This document shows, piece after piece, positions 48,671 to 59,170 of a stretch of DNA of 64,000 nucleotides. The notes under the pieces were generated by a model. The model did not search any database. It had not been told where the DNA came from and was given only the letters and a program-made list of their open reading frames with translations. The translations under genes and the position numbers were made by a program. The stretch covers positions 1,116,001-1,180,000 of the forward strand of contig NZ_SWKM01000011.1 of NCBI RefSeq assembly GCF_005871205.1, given 5' to 3'. Each line of letters starts with the position of its first letter. Position 1 is the stretch's first letter. Source of the stretch: Marinobacter alexandrii (GTDB taxonomy: Bacteria; Pseudomonadota; Gammaproteobacteria; Pseudomonadales; Oleiphilaceae).

Positions 48671-50230
48671 ATGCCGCCGTCCCAGGTGGGCAGTTTACCA
48701 GACACGCTGTTTTCCGCCGATGCTGTGCGGGAGATTGACCGCTATGTGATTGACCAGCAGGGCGTGGATGGGTTCGATTTGATGCAGCGTGCGGCCTATT
48801 CGGCGTTTCGGCGGCTGGTCCGGCAGTGGCCGGAGGCGAAGTCGATTCTGGTGCTGTGTGGCGCTGGCAACAACGGCGGAGACGGCTATCTGGTGGCCGC
48901 CAATGCTGCGCGTCACGGTATCGGCGTACATTGTGTTGCTGTGGCGCCCACCAAGAAACTGACCGGCGATGCTCGCAAAGCCTGGCGGAAAGCCGTCGCT
49001 GATGGAGTCGAGGTGCAGGAATTAGCAACCTTGACCGCCGAGACACGGGAGACCCTGTTCAGAGGGGCTGATGTGTTGGTCGATGCCATGCTGGGTACCG
49101 GCGTGTCGGGTGTCCCAAGGGAGCCCTTCGCCGGCCTGATTGCCCAGTGCAATCATGGGTCGGCACCCATTCTCGCAATCGATCTGCCGTCGGGACTGAA
49201 TGCGACTACCGGAGCTGCCGAAGGCGACGTGGTAAGGGCTGATCTGACGGTTACCTTCATTGGGCTGAAAAGCGGACTGTTCACCGGACAGGGTTCTGCT
49301 GTGTGCGGCACAGTAGCGTTCGAATCGCTTGATACTGAAACAGGTGTCAGCCGGAGCGGGCAGCGACCGCTGGCATGCCGTCTCGACTGGCCCTCGACCA
49401 TGCCCTGGCTGCCCAAAAGGCCGGCGAATGCCCACAAGGGGCGCTTCGGGCATGTTCTGGTGGTGGCCGGTGACCGGGGGTTTGGTGGCGCGGGCCTGAT
49501 GGCGGCTGAGGCTGCGGCCCGCTCAGGTGCCGGGCTGGTAACGCTGGCCACGCGACCGGAGCATGTGACCGCCGCCCTGGCGCGTTGCCCATCAATTATG
49601 GCGCATGGCCTGATTCACGGTTCTGAGCTGCCGCCGCTGCTGGAATCGGTCTCGGTGGTGGTGTGTGGGCCTGGTATGGGGCAGGGCGCCTGGGCTCAGC
49701 AGATGCTGGAGCAGGTTCTTGACAGCGGCAAGCCTAAGGTACTTGATGCCGATGCCCTGAACCTGCTGTCAAAGCGGGTGGCGGTGCCGGCGGAAAACCA
49801 GATTCTGACCCCGCACCCGGGTGAGGCAGCCAGGTTGCTGGGTTGCCTGGTTCCGGAGGTAGAGGCTGACCGGATGGCTGCAGCGCGCACGCTCCAGTCG
49901 ATCTATGGCGGTACGGTTTTGCTTAAAGGCGCAGGTACGGTGATTGCGTCTGACCGGGAAACTGTTGATATTGTCAGCGGCAGTAACCCGGGTATGGCAA
50001 CCGGTGGCATGGGGGACGTCTTGTCCGGCATCATCGGTGCGTTTTACGGGCAGCTCGATAATGCCCGGCAGGCGGCAGCGTTGGGGGCGTCGGTGCACTT
50101 GGCTGCGGCCAACCGGGCATCGGTGGAAAAAGGCTTTATGGGATTGATTCCAACGGACGTGATCGACATCTTGCCTGCGGTATTGCGTGAGTCGGAAACG
50201 CTCAACATACAGGGTCGGGAGGAGCCATGA
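48671..50230 (+). CDS. nnr: Bifunctional NAD(P)HX epimerase and ADP-dependent dehydratase
   Basis: A 519-residue fusion. The N part (about 1-215) is the YjeF_N epimerase, with VLCGAGNNGGDGYLVA and DAMLGTGVSG. The C part (about 230-515) is the ribokinase-like dehydratase, with LTPHPGEAARLLG, VLLKGAGTVIA and NPGMATGGMGDVLSGIIGA. Together they repair hydrated NADH and NADPH. The start at 48671 has GGGAG 9 bases upstream. The stop overlaps the tsaE start by four bases, the first of a tightly packed tsaE-amiB-mutL-miaA-hfq run. Confidence 0.94.
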   Translation: MPPSQVGSLPDTLFSADAVREIDRYVIDQQGVDGFDLMQRAAYSAFRRLVRQWPEAKSILVLCGAGNNGGDGYLVAANAARHGIGVHCVAVAPTKKLTGDARKAWRKAVADGVEVQELATLTAETRETLFRGADVLVDAMLGTGVSGVPREPFAGLIAQCNHGSAPILAIDLPSGLNATTGAAEGDVVRADLTVTFIGLKSGLFTGQGSAVCGTVAFESLDTETGVSRSGQRPLACRLDWPSTMPWLPKRPANAHKGRFGHVLVVAGDRGFGGAGLMAAEAAARSGAGLVTLATRPEHVTAALARCPSIMAHGLIHGSELPPLLESVSVVVCGPGMGQGAWAQQMLEQVLDSGKPKVLDADALNLLSKRVAVPAENQILTPHPGEAARLLGCLVPEVEADRMAAARTLQSIYGGTVLLKGAGTVIASDRETVDIVSGSNPGMATGGMGDVLSGIIGAFYGQLDNARQAAALGASVHLAAANRASVEKGFMGLIPTDVIDILPAVLRESETLNIQGREEP

Positions 50231-50724
50231 GCATTTTTGGGAATGAGCGCCGCCTGTTTCTGGAAGGCGAATCGGAGACCGAGCATCTGGGCCAGGAGCT
50301 GGCGCGTTGCGTTGTCGCCTCTGGTGAAGGTTTGATCGTCTTTTTAGACGGTGACCTGGGCATGGGCAAGACCACCCTGAGCCGCGGGGTTATGCGTGGG
50401 CTTGGGCATCAGGGCGCGGTGAAGAGTCCGACCTATACCCTGGTGGAGCCCTACGAGGACTTGCAGCCGCCAGCGTATCATTTTGATCTTTACCGGGTCG
50501 GCGATCCCGATGAGCTGGAGTACATGGGCATCCGGGATTATTTTTCGGGCCAGTACCTGTGCTTGATTGAGTGGCCCGAGCGAGGCAAGGGGCTGTTGCC
50601 CGAACCGGACGTTGAGATACACCTTGAGCGCGAGCGTGATGGTCGTTCGGTGGTGCTGCGGGCGGGTTCGGAGCGGGGTGCATCCCTGTTGAACCAATTA
50701 GAACTGATCGGGCCCGGTCACTGA
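50227..50724 (+). CDS. tsaE: tRNA threonylcarbamoyladenosine ATPase TsaE
   Basis: A 165-residue P-loop ATPase. The Walker A is DGDLGMGKTTLSRG, followed by VKSPTYTLVEPYE and a DLYRVGDPDELEYMG segment typical of the family. It works with TsaB and TsaD in making t6A at tRNA position 37. It overlaps nnr by four bases and is followed by amiB after 39 bp. The order nnr-tsaE-amiB-mutL-miaA-hfq is highly conserved in gammaproteobacteria. Confidence 0.95.
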   Translation: MSIFGNERRLFLEGESETEHLGQELARCVVASGEGLIVFLDGDLGMGKTTLSRGVMRGLGHQGAVKSPTYTLVEPYEDLQPPAYHFDLYRVGDPDELEYMGIRDYFSGQYLCLIEWPERGKGLLPEPDVEIHLERERDGRSVVLRAGSERGASLLNQLELIGPGH

Positions 50725-50763
50725 AGTTTTCGGGCTGTGTCGTTTGTTAAGCAGGACAGCAGT

Positions 50764-52116
50764 ATGAGCAAGGTAAGGTCAACAATGAGCGTATGGGCAG
50801 GTATCGCGGCTGTGTTGCTGTTTTCTCTGTCCCTGACCGTTCAGGCTGCTACCCGGGTCGAAGGCGTGCGGGTGTGGCCGGCGCCAGATCATACGCGCCT
50901 GGTGCTGGATACCGAGGGTCAGGTTGCGCACAACATTTTTTCACTGCAAAGCCCGTCGCGCCTGGTCATTGATTTAAAGAACACCAACCTGAAAGCAGAT
51001 TTCGGCAAACTGGATCTCTCCGGCAGTCCGATTCGCCGGATTCGAAGCGCACCCCGCAATGGCAATGACTTGCGGGTGGTTCTTGACCTCAAGAGTAAGA
51101 TCAAGCCCCGGAGCTTTCAGCTTGAGCCCAACGATCAGTACGGTCATCGTCTGGTGATTGATCTGATAGACGAGGATGGCAGTCGCCTGGAAAAGGCCGC
51201 CAAGCCAACGGTGACCCAGGAATCTGGCGGCAAACGGGACGTGATTGTGGTGATTGATGCCGGTCACGGAGGCGAGGATCCTGGCGCCATCGGGCCCAGA
51301 GGCACCCGTGAAAAAGACGTGGTGCTCAAGATGGCGAAAACCCTGGCAGAGTTGATCAACGACAAGCCGGGCTACACCGCCAAGCTGACCCGAACCGGTG
51401 ATTATTACATCGGCTTGCGCAACCGGACCCTGCTGGCACGGAAATACAATGCCGATCTGTTTGTGTCGATGCACGCCGATGCGTTTCGCACGCCACAGCC
51501 TAAAGGCGCCTCGGTCTTTGCGCTGTCCCAGCGTGGAGCCACCAGTGAAACCGCGCGCTGGCTGGCACAGAGCGAAAACCGGTCGGATCTGACCGGCGGC
51601 GTGTCCCTGGATGGACGGGACGACATGCTCGCTGGGGTGCTCCTGGATCTGTCCATGACCGCAAGTATCAACGCCAGTCTGGGCGTTGGTAGTTCGGTGT
51701 TGGGCAAGCTGGGCGGCGTGGCCAAGCTGCATAAATCTGGCGTTGAGCAAGCCGCCTTCGTTGTGCTGAAATCCCCGGATATCCCGTCGATTCTGGTTGA
51801 AGCCGGCTTCATCTCCAATCCCACAGAAGAAAAGAACCTGGCCACCCAGTGGTACCGGAGTCGTCTGTCCAGCGCGATCATGAAAGGAATCGACGATTAT
51901 TTCCGCAAGACGCCACCGCCGGGCACTCTGCTGGCGTGGCAGAAGCAACAGCGCCAGGGTGGCAGTTCCGTTAGTCATTACCGGATCCAGCGCGGGGATA
52001 CGCTGTCGGGCGTGGCTCGGAGAAACCAGACCACCGTCAGCGAACTGATGCAGTTTAACGGCTTGCGGGATGACCGTGTTATGGTAGGGCAGACCATTCG
52101 AATTCCTGCATCCTGA
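50764..52116 (+). CDS. amiB: N-acetylmuramoyl-L-alanine amidase AmiB
   Basis: A 450-residue exported cell-separation amidase. A signal peptide ends near QAATRVEG. An AMIN domain follows (about 30-135). The Amidase_3 domain carries the zinc ligands in [13 protein letters not shown], an EKDVVL segment, SMHADAF and [13 protein letters not shown]. The C-terminal LysM domain, [20 protein letters not shown], binds peptidoglycan. It is activated by EnvC-type factors during division. ATG 50764 is chosen because AGGA lies 7 bases upstream; a GTG at 50737 is in frame but poor. Confidence 0.93.
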   Translation: MSKVRSTMSVWAGIAAVLLFSLSLTVQAATRVEGVRVWPAPDHTRLVLDTEGQVAHNIFSLQSPSRLVIDLKNTNLKADFGKLDLSGSPIRRIRSAPRNGNDLRVVLDLKSKIKPRSFQLEPNDQYGHRLVIDLIDEDGSRLEKAAKPTVTQESGGKRDVIVVIDAGHGGEDPGAIGPRGTREKDVVLKMAKTLAELINDKPGYTAKLTRTGDYYIGLRNRTLLARKYNADLFVSMHADAFRTPQPKGASVFALSQRGATSETARWLAQSENRSDLTGGVSLDGRDDMLAGVLLDLSMTASINASLGVGSSVLGKLGGVAKLHKSGVEQAAFVVLKSPDIPSILVEAGFISNPTEEKNLATQWYRSRLSSAIMKGIDDYFRKTPPPGTLLAWQKQQRQGGSSVSHYRIQRGDTLSGVARRNQTTVSELMQFNGLRDDRVMVGQTIRIPAS

Positions 52117-52136
52117 TCAAGAGGTTTCCCCGAAAC

Positions 52137-54095
52137 ATGCCCCCCATTCAATTGCTCTCGCCGCGGCTCGCGAACCAGATCGCTGCTGGCGAGGTGGTGG
52201 AGCGCCCCGCGTCTGTCGTAAAAGAACTGGTTGAAAATGCTCTCGACGCCGGTGCCGACCGGGTCGATGTGGAGATAGAGCAGGGTGGCGTCAAACTGAT
52301 TCGGGTCCGGGATGACGGCAGCGGTATAGAAGAGCAGGATTTGCCGCTGGCGCTCAGTCGCCATGCCACCAGCAAGATTGTCAGCCTGGACGACCTGGAA
52401 GCCGTGGCCTCCCTGGGTTTCCGGGGTGAAGCCCTGGCCAGTATCAGTTCCGTTTCCCGCCTTACCCTGACCTCGCGCACCGCAGCCCAGGAGGCGGCCT
52501 CCCGGGTTGAGGTGGAGGGGCGCGACATGGATGCCCGCATTTCACCAGCGGCGCACCCGGTGGGCACCACCGTGGAAGTGCGTGATCTGTTCTTCAATAC
52601 GCCGGCCCGCCGGAAATTCCTGCGCACGGAAAAAACCGAATTTAACCACGTTGAAGAGTGCGTCCGCCGCCAGGCGCTCAGCCGCTTCGATGCCGGCTTC
52701 ACGCTGCGCCATAACCAGCGCGTGGTGCAGAGCCTGCGTCCGGCAGAATCGCCGCTCGACAAGGAGCGTCGCATCGGTGCCTTGTGTGGGCAGCAGTTCA
52801 TCGACAACGCCGTGCTCATCGATGCCGAAGCCACTGGCCTGAGGTTGTGGGGCTGGGTGGCACTGCCAACGTTCTCCCGCAGCCAGGCAGACCTGCAGTA
52901 CTTCTTCGTCAACGGCCGGGTTATCCGGGATCGCCTGGTAGCCCATGCTGTTCGCCAGGCCTATCGGGATGTGTTGTACAACAATCGTCATCCGGCCTTT
53001 GTGCTGTACCTGGAAGTGGATCCTGCGACGGTGGATGTGAATGTCCACCCAACCAAGCACGAAGTCCGTTTTCGGGATGGTCGGCTGGTGCACGATTTCA
53101 TCTTCCGCACCCTGCACAAGGCGCTGGCGGATGTCCGTCCGGACGATCACCTGCGGGGCGCCGTGGCCCAGTCCTTTGGCCGCGAGAATGCTCAGGCGTC
53201 GCCCGGCGTGGCTGGACATCCTGATCCCTCGACGCAGGCCTGGTCGGGCCAGCCGACTGGTTTCCAGGCCGCGCCGTCGCCGGGCATGCCTCAAGGTAGT
53301 GGTCAGGGCTACCCGTATCCCGGGCAGTCCTTTTCACAAGCCCATTCACAAGGCCAGTCAAACCCCCAGCCCCAGCAGGAGTGGCACGCCAGCGATCAGA
53401 TGGCGTTTTACAATTCCCTGAACGCCGGTGGTGGCGTCGAATCCGGAAGTTCGGCGGCACCGGTCGGTGGATCTGAGGCGATTCCCACACCGCCCATGGA
53501 CGGCGATGCAGAACCGCCACTGGGTTATGCCATAGCCCAGTTGCACGGCATCTACATCCTGGCGCAAGGGCGTGCTGGCATGATTGTCGTGGATATGCAC
53601 GCGGCGCACGAACGCATTACTTACGAGCGCATGAAGCGCGCCCTGGCGGAACAGGATCTCAAGAGTCAGCCTCTTTTGGTGCCGCTGTCCATGGCGGTGA
53701 GCCAGAAAGAGGCCGCGCTGACCGAAACCCACGGCGATGACTTGCGTCAGCTCGGTTTGCAGATCGAGCGCATTGGTCCCGAAACCCTGGCCGTCAGGCA
53801 GGTGCCGGCACTTTTGCGAGGCGCCGACAGTGAGCAGCTGGTCCGGGATGTCCTGGCCGACCTGATCGAGCACGGTCAGAGCGATCGGGTCGAGGCGGTC
53901 ACCCACGAGTTGTTGGGAACCATGGCATGCCATGGTTCGGTGCGGGCTAATCGCCAGTTGACGATTCCGGAAATGAATTCACTCCTGCGTGACATGGAAG
54001 CGACAGAGCGCAGTGGCCAGTGCAACCACGGTCGTCCGACCTGGACCCTGGTCACTTTGTCGGAGCTGGACAAGCTGTTCCTGCGGGGGCGCTGA
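52137..54095 (+). CDS. mutL: DNA mismatch repair protein MutL, endonuclease type
   Basis: A 652-residue GHKL ATPase. ATP site motifs: [19 protein letters not shown] and [12 protein letters not shown] Pro/Gln/Ser/Gly-rich linker of about 120 residues joins the C-terminal domain. There the [12 protein letters not shown] segment (Asp486-Glu497) fits the endonuclease motif DxHAxxExxxxE, and [11 protein letters not shown] and CNHGRPTW supply further metal-site residues. MutL with this motif nicks DNA itself, so mismatch repair is probably methyl-independent, as in Pseudomonas and unlike E. coli. It sits between amiB and miaA as usual. Confidence 0.94.
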   Translation: MPPIQLLSPRLANQIAAGEVVERPASVVKELVENALDAGADRVDVEIEQGGVKLIRVRDDGSGIEEQDLPLALSRHATSKIVSLDDLEAVASLGFRGEALASISSVSRLTLTSRTAAQEAASRVEVEGRDMDARISPAAHPVGTTVEVRDLFFNTPARRKFLRTEKTEFNHVEECVRRQALSRFDAGFTLRHNQRVVQSLRPAESPLDKERRIGALCGQQFIDNAVLIDAEATGLRLWGWVALPTFSRSQADLQYFFVNGRVIRDRLVAHAVRQAYRDVLYNNRHPAFVLYLEVDPATVDVNVHPTKHEVRFRDGRLVHDFIFRTLHKALADVRPDDHLRGAVAQSFGRENAQASPGVAGHPDPSTQAWSGQPTGFQAAPSPGMPQGSGQGYPYPGQSFSQAHSQGQSNPQPQQEWHASDQMAFYNSLNAGGGVESGSSAAPVGGSEAIPTPPMDGDAEPPLGYAIAQLHGIYILAQGRAGMIVVDMHAAHERITYERMKRALAEQDLKSQPLLVPLSMAVSQKEAALTETHGDDLRQLGLQIERIGPETLAVRQVPALLRGADSEQLVRDVLADLIEHGQSDRVEAVTHELLGTMACHGSVRANRQLTIPEMNSLLRDMEATERSGQCNHGRPTWTLVTLSELDKLFLRGR

Positions 54096-54101
54096 TCAGC
54101 C

Positions 54102-55145
54102 ATGACCGTGCCAACGACTGACGCCGTCGAAAAGCCGCCGGCCATTTTCCTGATGGGGCCGACGGCTTCGGGCAAGACCGATTTGGCCATTGAGCTGTGC
54201 AAGCGCCTGCCCTGCGACATTATCAGCGTCGACTCGGCGATGATTTACCGGGGCATGAATATCGGCACTGCCAAGCCTTCCGCAGACGAACTGGCGCAAG
54301 CCCCCCACCGGCTGATCGATATTTGCGACCCCGCCGACACCTACTCGGCCGCAGATTTCCGGACCGATGCGCTGGCTGAAATGGCCAGGATTACCGAGGC
54401 TGGCCGAATTCCGTTGCTGGTCGGCGGCACCATGATGTACTTCAAGGCACTGATCCATGGCATGTCCGGGCTGCCGGCCGCCAGCCCGGAGTTGCGGCGT
54501 GCACTGGAGCAGGAGGCTGAGCAGCGGGGCTGGCAGGCGCTGCATCAGGAGTTGCAGGAGCAGGATGCTGTGGCCGCCAGGCTGATTCATCCCAATAATC
54601 GTCAGCGTTTATTGCGGGCGCTGGAGGTAATCCGGCTGACTGGGAAGCCGATCTCGTCGTTCTGGGAGGCAGAGAGTAGAAGTTCGCCCCAAAAGCAAGG
54701 CGGTGCAGTGGAGGATTACACCTATTTCACCCAATGGCAGGCAGACGAAGGGGGTTCCCTTCCGTATACTGTAGCTCAGCTTGCCGTGGCGCCGTCCGAG
54801 CGGCGGACGCTTCACGAGAGGATCCATCAGCGCTTTTTGAGCATGCTGGATGCCGGTTTCCTCGATGAAGTACGTGCGCTGATGAACCGGGGTGATTTGC
54901 ACCCTGATCTCCCTTCCATGCGCTGTGTCGGTTATCGTCAGGCCTGGGCCTATTTGTCCGGTGAAGACGAGTACGACGCGTTTGTCAGCAAGGGAGTCGC
55001 TGCGACGCGCCAGTTGGCGAAACGACAGTTAACCTGGTTGCGAAAGTGGTCTGATGTGGACTGGCTGCAGAGTGAAGAAAAAGATATCACTGGCGCTGCC
55101 TTGAAAAAAATCATACTTCGCACCACATTTAACTCTGAAAATTGA
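54102..55145 (+). CDS. miaA: tRNA dimethylallyltransferase MiaA
   Basis: A 347-residue transferase. The P-loop is [13 protein letters not shown]. The next signature, [21 protein letters not shown], includes the catalytic Asp, and [12 protein letters not shown] follows. It isopentenylates A37 of tRNAs reading UNN codons. It starts 6 bp after the mutL stop and is probably coupled to it. The frame is about 30 residues longer than typical because of a loop near [18 protein letters not shown]. hfq follows after 33 bp. Confidence 0.94.
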   Translation: MTVPTTDAVEKPPAIFLMGPTASGKTDLAIELCKRLPCDIISVDSAMIYRGMNIGTAKPSADELAQAPHRLIDICDPADTYSAADFRTDALAEMARITEAGRIPLLVGGTMMYFKALIHGMSGLPAASPELRRALEQEAEQRGWQALHQELQEQDAVAARLIHPNNRQRLLRALEVIRLTGKPISSFWEAESRSSPQKQGGAVEDYTYFTQWQADEGGSLPYTVAQLAVAPSERRTLHERIHQRFLSMLDAGFLDEVRALMNRGDLHPDLPSMRCVGYRQAWAYLSGEDEYDAFVSKGVAATRQLAKRQLTWLRKWSDVDWLQSEEKDITGAALKKIILRTTFNSEN

Positions 55146-55178
55146 CGATCTGCATTTACTAAAAACAGGAGAACACAC

Positions 55179-55430
55179 ATGTCAAAAGGGCACTCGTTAC
55201 AAGACCCTTACCTTAATGCCTTGCGCAAAGAGCGCATCCCGGTTTCTATCTTTCTGGTTAACGGCATCAAACTGCAGGGCCAGATTGAATCATTCGACCA
55301 GTTCGTGATTCTGCTGAAAAATACTGTCAGCCAGATGGTCTACAAGCACGCTATCTCTACTGTGGTACCTGCCCGCAATGTTCGCATTCCGCAGCAGAAC
55401 CCGGCCGGTGAAGGTGAGTTGGAAGACTGA
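55179..55430 (+). CDS. hfq: RNA chaperone Hfq
   Basis: An 83-residue protein with the Sm fold: [20 protein letters not shown], then Sm1 with [20 protein letters not shown] and Sm2 with [10 protein letters not shown]. It forms a hexamer that pairs small RNAs with messages. The C-terminal tail after residue 70 is short, as in pseudomonads. A good ribosome binding site (CAGGAG) precedes the ATG. It is followed by a hairpin terminator before hflX. Confidence 0.97.
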   Translation: MSKGHSLQDPYLNALRKERIPVSIFLVNGIKLQGQIESFDQFVILLKNTVSQMVYKHAISTVVPARNVRIPQQNPAGEGELED

Positions 55431-55453
55431 TTTGCCCGGTTTGCCGGTGGTAT

Positions 55454-55507
55454 CACCCGCGTTGCTGAAGAACTCCAGGGTTTTGAGGGCGCGGGTGTTT
55501 GTTTTTT
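55454..55507 (+). terminator. Rho-independent terminator after hfq
   Basis: CACCCGCG at 55454-55461 pairs with CGCGGGTG at 55490-55497, followed by TTTGTTTTTT. The 28-base loop may carry a small inner stem. It separates hfq from hflX. Confidence 0.65.
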
Positions 55508-55545
55508 AGAAGTAAGCCATTCTACCGTTTCGGAGTTGACACTAC

Positions 55546-56844
55546 TTGTTTGAGCGTCCGGATGTTGGTGAGCGGGCGATTCTCGTCCACATTGATTTCA
55601 CCTCCTATGAAGATGCCGAAGATCTCGGTGAGTTTCGGGAACTGGTTACCTCGGCCGGCGTTGAGCCTGTTGCCACGATCAATGGCTCACGCAAACAACC
55701 CAGTCCCCGCCTGTTCGTCGGTGAGGGTAAGCTGGAAGAAATTCGTGACGCCATCAGTGCCAACGGCGCCGACGTCGTGCTCTTCAATCACGCCCTGAGC
55801 CCAAGCCAGGAGCGCAATATTGAGCGGGACCTGAAGTGTCGGGTACTGGACCGCACCGGCGTTATTCTGGATATTTTTGCCCAGCGGGCGCGAACCCACG
55901 AAGGCAAGCTGCAGGTTGAGCTGGCCCAGCTGGAGCACATGTCGACCCGGCTGGTACGGGGCTGGACCCACCTTGAGCGCCAGAAAGGTGGTATCGGGCT
56001 TAGAGGGCCGGGTGAGACCCAGCTTGAAACTGACCGACGGCTGCTGCGTGAACGCATCAAGTCGATCCACAAGCGTCTGGAAAAGGTTCGCCGGCAGCGT
56101 AATCAGGGCCGTCGCGCTCGAACCCGCGCTGACATTCCGACGGTTTCCCTGGTTGGCTACACCAACGCCGGCAAGTCCACGCTGTTCAACCGAATCACAA
56201 CATCCAGCGTATATGCTGCTGATCAGTTGTTCGCAACCCTGGATCCGACGCTGCGTCGGCTGGAGTTGCCCGACATCGGCGCTGTGGTGATGGCGGACAC
56301 CGTAGGCTTCATCCGCCATCTGCCGCACAAGCTGGTTGAGGCGTTTCGGGCCACGCTGGAAGAAACCACGGAAGCGACCCTGCTGCTGCATATCATTGAC
56401 TGCTTTGACAGCCGCCGCGATGAGAACATCGAGCAGGTGGAAGAGGTGCTGGCGGAAATTGGCGCGGACGAGATTCCGGTGCTCCAGGTGTTCAATAAAA
56501 TTGATATGCTTGAGAACTTTACCCCCCGGGTTGAACGGAATGAGGATGGAGTGCCGGTGCGGGCGTGGGTTTCCGCCGTTACCGGAGAAGGTCTGGGCGG
56601 CTTGTACGATGCCATCGTAGAGCGTTTGGCCGAAGATGTGGTGCATCATTTCGTGCTGCTCGGTCCAACCGACGGAAAATTACGGGCTCTGCTGCATGAA
56701 GCCGGGTCCGTGTTGAGTGAAACGCATCGGGAGAGCGGTGATGCCGTGCTTGAGGTGCGATTGCAGAATCGGGACTGGTTGCAACTACTGAGCCGTGCCG
56801 GTATGAACGAAGAATCGGTTCGTCTTGACGATGGTCACGCCTGA
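55546..56844 (+). CDS. hflX: GTPase HflX (TTG start)
   Basis: A 432-residue ribosome-associated GTPase. The N-terminal domain leads to a helical part with HEGKLQVELAQLEHMSTRLVR and GGIGLRGPGETQLETDRR. The G domain has SLVGYTNAGKSTLFNR (G1), MADTVGFI (G3) and VFNKIDM (G4). It splits stalled ribosomes under stress. I start it at TTG 55546, with GGAG about 10 bases before, because the first residues (FERPDVGERAILVH) match the family and no ATG lies nearby in frame. hflK follows after 79 bp. Confidence 0.9.
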   Translation: MFERPDVGERAILVHIDFTSYEDAEDLGEFRELVTSAGVEPVATINGSRKQPSPRLFVGEGKLEEIRDAISANGADVVLFNHALSPSQERNIERDLKCRVLDRTGVILDIFAQRARTHEGKLQVELAQLEHMSTRLVRGWTHLERQKGGIGLRGPGETQLETDRRLLRERIKSIHKRLEKVRRQRNQGRRARTRADIPTVSLVGYTNAGKSTLFNRITTSSVYAADQLFATLDPTLRRLELPDIGAVVMADTVGFIRHLPHKLVEAFRATLEETTEATLLLHIIDCFDSRRDENIEQVEEVLAEIGADEIPVLQVFNKIDMLENFTPRVERNEDGVPVRAWVSAVTGEGLGGLYDAIVERLAEDVVHHFVLLGPTDGKLRALLHEAGSVLSETHRESGDAVLEVRLQNRDWLQLLSRAGMNEESVRLDDGHA

Positions 56845-56923
56845 AACAGGGTAAGCTATTGCCGGGACGACGATAAATCCCTAGTATTTGCAGCCATTCT
56901 ACAAGTCAGGAACGGAGAGCACT

Positions 56924-58108
56924 ATGGCCTGGAACGAACCGGGTGGAAACCGCAACGACAACGACCCCTGGGGTACCGGTGGTCGTCGCGGCGATGATCA
57001 GGGGCCGCCAGACCTCGACGAGGCGCTGAAAAAGGGTCTCGACAAGCTGAATCGTATGCTGGGCGGCAAAGGCAAGAAGTCTGGCGGAAGCGGTGGCAGC
57101 ACTGGCGGCAGCGCCGGTGGCTTTGGTGCCATTATCGCGTTGGCCAGCATTTTGGTGGTTGGTTACGTGGTCTTCCAGTCCTTCTACACGGTGGACGAGC
57201 AGGAGCGTGCCGTGGTTCTGCGATTCGGTGAGTACAACCGTACCGAGAACCCGGGTCTGCGCTTTAAAGTCCCATTGATCGACGACGTCACCAAGGTTCG
57301 CGTCACCAACGTCCGCACCGCAGAATCCAGCGGCCAGATGCTGACCCAGGACGAGAACCTGGTCACCGTTGATCTCCAGGTCCAGTATCGGGTAGCGGAC
57401 GCACAGGCTTATGTCCTTAACGTTCGGGATTCGAATCAGGCGCTGGCGTTTGCGACCGACAGTGCGCTGCGTCACGAAGTGGGCAGTTCCTCATTGGACG
57501 ACGTGCTGACTGAAGGCCGGGCCGAACTGGCCGTGCGGGTTGAGCAGCGCTTGCAGCGATTCCTGGGCGAGTATGGCACTGGTCTGGAAATTGTCCGCGT
57601 TAACGTCGAGAGCACTCAGCCGCCACCAGCGGTGCAGGACGCCTTCCGTGAGGTCCAGCGTGCTCGGGAAGACGAGCAGCGTGTTAAAGAAGAGGCCGAA
57701 ACCTATCGTAACAAGGTGGTTCCGGAGGCTCGCGGTCAGGCTCAGCGCATGATCGAAGAAGCAAACGCCTACAAGCAGGAAGTGATTGAGCGAGCTCGCG
57801 GTGAAACCGCACGCTTCCTCGAGCTGCTGGCGGTGTACCAGCAGGCGCCCACGGTAACTCGTGACCGTTTGTACCTGCAGGCACTCGAATCCGTGCTGTC
57901 CAACAGCAGCAAGATCCTGGTGGACACCAAGAGCAGTGGCAACATGATGTACCTGCCGCTGGATCGCTTGACTCAGGGCTCGCTGCCACGCAGCGGTGGA
58001 CAGTCTTCAGGCGGCGGTAGCAGCCAGATGGACATCCAGGACCTGACCGATCAGGTGATCAAGGAACTGCGTACCAGACAGGATACTAATGTTCGGAGGA
58101 GCAGATAA
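56924..58108 (+). CDS. hflK: FtsH protease modulator HflK
   Basis: A 394-residue membrane protein. The N-terminus is glycine-rich and soluble (NEPGGNRNDNDPWGTGG). One helix near residue 75 is followed by an SPFH/prohibitin domain with FYTVDEQERAVVLRFGEYN. The C-terminal part has a long coiled coil rich in Arg and Glu. With HflC it forms the complex around FtsH. ATG 56924 has GGAG 6 bases upstream. hflC follows after only 2 bp. Confidence 0.95.
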   Translation: MAWNEPGGNRNDNDPWGTGGRRGDDQGPPDLDEALKKGLDKLNRMLGGKGKKSGGSGGSTGGSAGGFGAIIALASILVVGYVVFQSFYTVDEQERAVVLRFGEYNRTENPGLRFKVPLIDDVTKVRVTNVRTAESSGQMLTQDENLVTVDLQVQYRVADAQAYVLNVRDSNQALAFATDSALRHEVGSSSLDDVLTEGRAELAVRVEQRLQRFLGEYGTGLEIVRVNVESTQPPPAVQDAFREVQRAREDEQRVKEEAETYRNKVVPEARGQAQRMIEEANAYKQEVIERARGETARFLELLAVYQQAPTVTRDRLYLQALESVLSNSSKILVDTKSSGNMMYLPLDRLTQGSLPRSGGQSSGGGSSQMDIQDLTDQVIKELRTRQDTNVRRSR

Positions 58109-58110
58109 TC

Positions 58111-58986
58111 ATGGGACCTAAAGGTGTAGTGGGTCTTGCAGGCGCCCTCATTGTTGTCCTGCTGGTACTGTCCAGTGTTTACATCATTCCGGAAACCCAC
58201 CGGGGTGTAATGCTGCGATTCGGCGAACTGGTTGAAACTGACATTCAGGCCGGTATCCATTTCAAGGTGCCGGTGATTGATCAGGTCCGGGAGTTTGATA
58301 TCCGGGTACTGACCATGGATCTGCCGTCACGCCAGTATCTGACCATCGAGAAGAAGCCGCTGGATGTGGATTCTTACATCGCATGGAAGATTCTGAACGT
58401 CGACCAGTTCTACCGCGCGACCGGTGGCGACGAGTACCGTGCCCAGTCTCTGCTGTTGTCCCGTGTGGACAACGGCCTGCGGGACGAGTTCGGTATCCGC
58501 ACTATGCACGAAGTAGTGTCTGGTCAGCGGGACGAACTCATGCACGCCCTGCGTGACCGGGTAAATGAGACGTCGGTGAAGGAATTTGGTATCGAAGTTC
58601 TCGACGTACGGGTAAAGGCGATCGAATTCCCGGGCCAGGTCAGTGAAAACGTTTATCGTCGGATGGCGACCGAGCGTGAAAAGCTGGCTCAGGAATTCCG
58701 CTCTCGCGGTCGTGAGTTGGCTGAAGGTATCCGTGCCGATGCTGATCGTCAGCGCACGGTCACACTGGCTGAAGCCTTTGCTGAATCCGAAGAAACCCGA
58801 GGTGAGGGTGACGGTCAGGCGGCGACGATCTACGCCGATGCCTATGGTGCGAATGCCGAGTTCTACAGTTTCTACCGTAGTCTCCAGGCGTATCAGAATA
58901 CCTTCTCCAGTAAGGACGACATCATGGTCATTGATTCCGACAGTGACTTCATGAAGTTCCTCAAGGACCCTCAGGGCGGCCGCTGA
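58111..58986 (+). CDS. hflC: FtsH protease modulator HflC
   Basis: A 291-residue SPFH protein. One N-terminal helix, VVGLAGALIVVLLVLSSVYI, is followed by VIPETHRGVMLRFGEL-type prohibitin sequence and an EREKLAQEFRSRGRELAEGI coiled coil. It pairs with HflK to restrain FtsH. GGAGGAGCAG lies just before the ATG at 58111, inside the hflK end. A strong terminator follows at 59007. The small DUF2065 gene I recall next in P. aeruginosa is not seen here. Confidence 0.95.
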   Translation: MGPKGVVGLAGALIVVLLVLSSVYIIPETHRGVMLRFGELVETDIQAGIHFKVPVIDQVREFDIRVLTMDLPSRQYLTIEKKPLDVDSYIAWKILNVDQFYRATGGDEYRAQSLLLSRVDNGLRDEFGIRTMHEVVSGQRDELMHALRDRVNETSVKEFGIEVLDVRVKAIEFPGQVSENVYRRMATEREKLAQEFRSRGRELAEGIRADADRQRTVTLAEAFAESEETRGEGDGQAATIYADAYGANAEFYSFYRSLQAYQNTFSSKDDIMVIDSDSDFMKFLKDPQGGR

Positions 58987-59006
58987 AGTCGGGCACCCTG
59001 AGTTCG

Positions 59007-59040
59007 AAAAACCGGAATACCTCGGTATTCCGGTTTTTTT
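59007..59040 (+). terminator. Rho-independent terminator after hflC
   Basis: ACCGGAATACC and GGTATTCCGGT flank a two-base TC. As precede the stem and seven Ts follow it. Confidence 0.92.
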
Positions 59041-59170
59041 GTGTCGGCCAACCGTGTAAAATTCTGACGGTTTTGTTCCCGGTTTTTTCCTGCCGAGGAA
59101 TTCGCCCTAAATCCTGTGTAATCCCCACGGCCTTTTGTGCCGGAGCGGGTCTGACGGACAACGTAATCTC

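Noticed and set aside
50974..51978. A 334-codon frame antisense to amiB.
   Set aside because: AmiB has its complete set of domains and zinc ligands; the antisense product has no recognisable motif.
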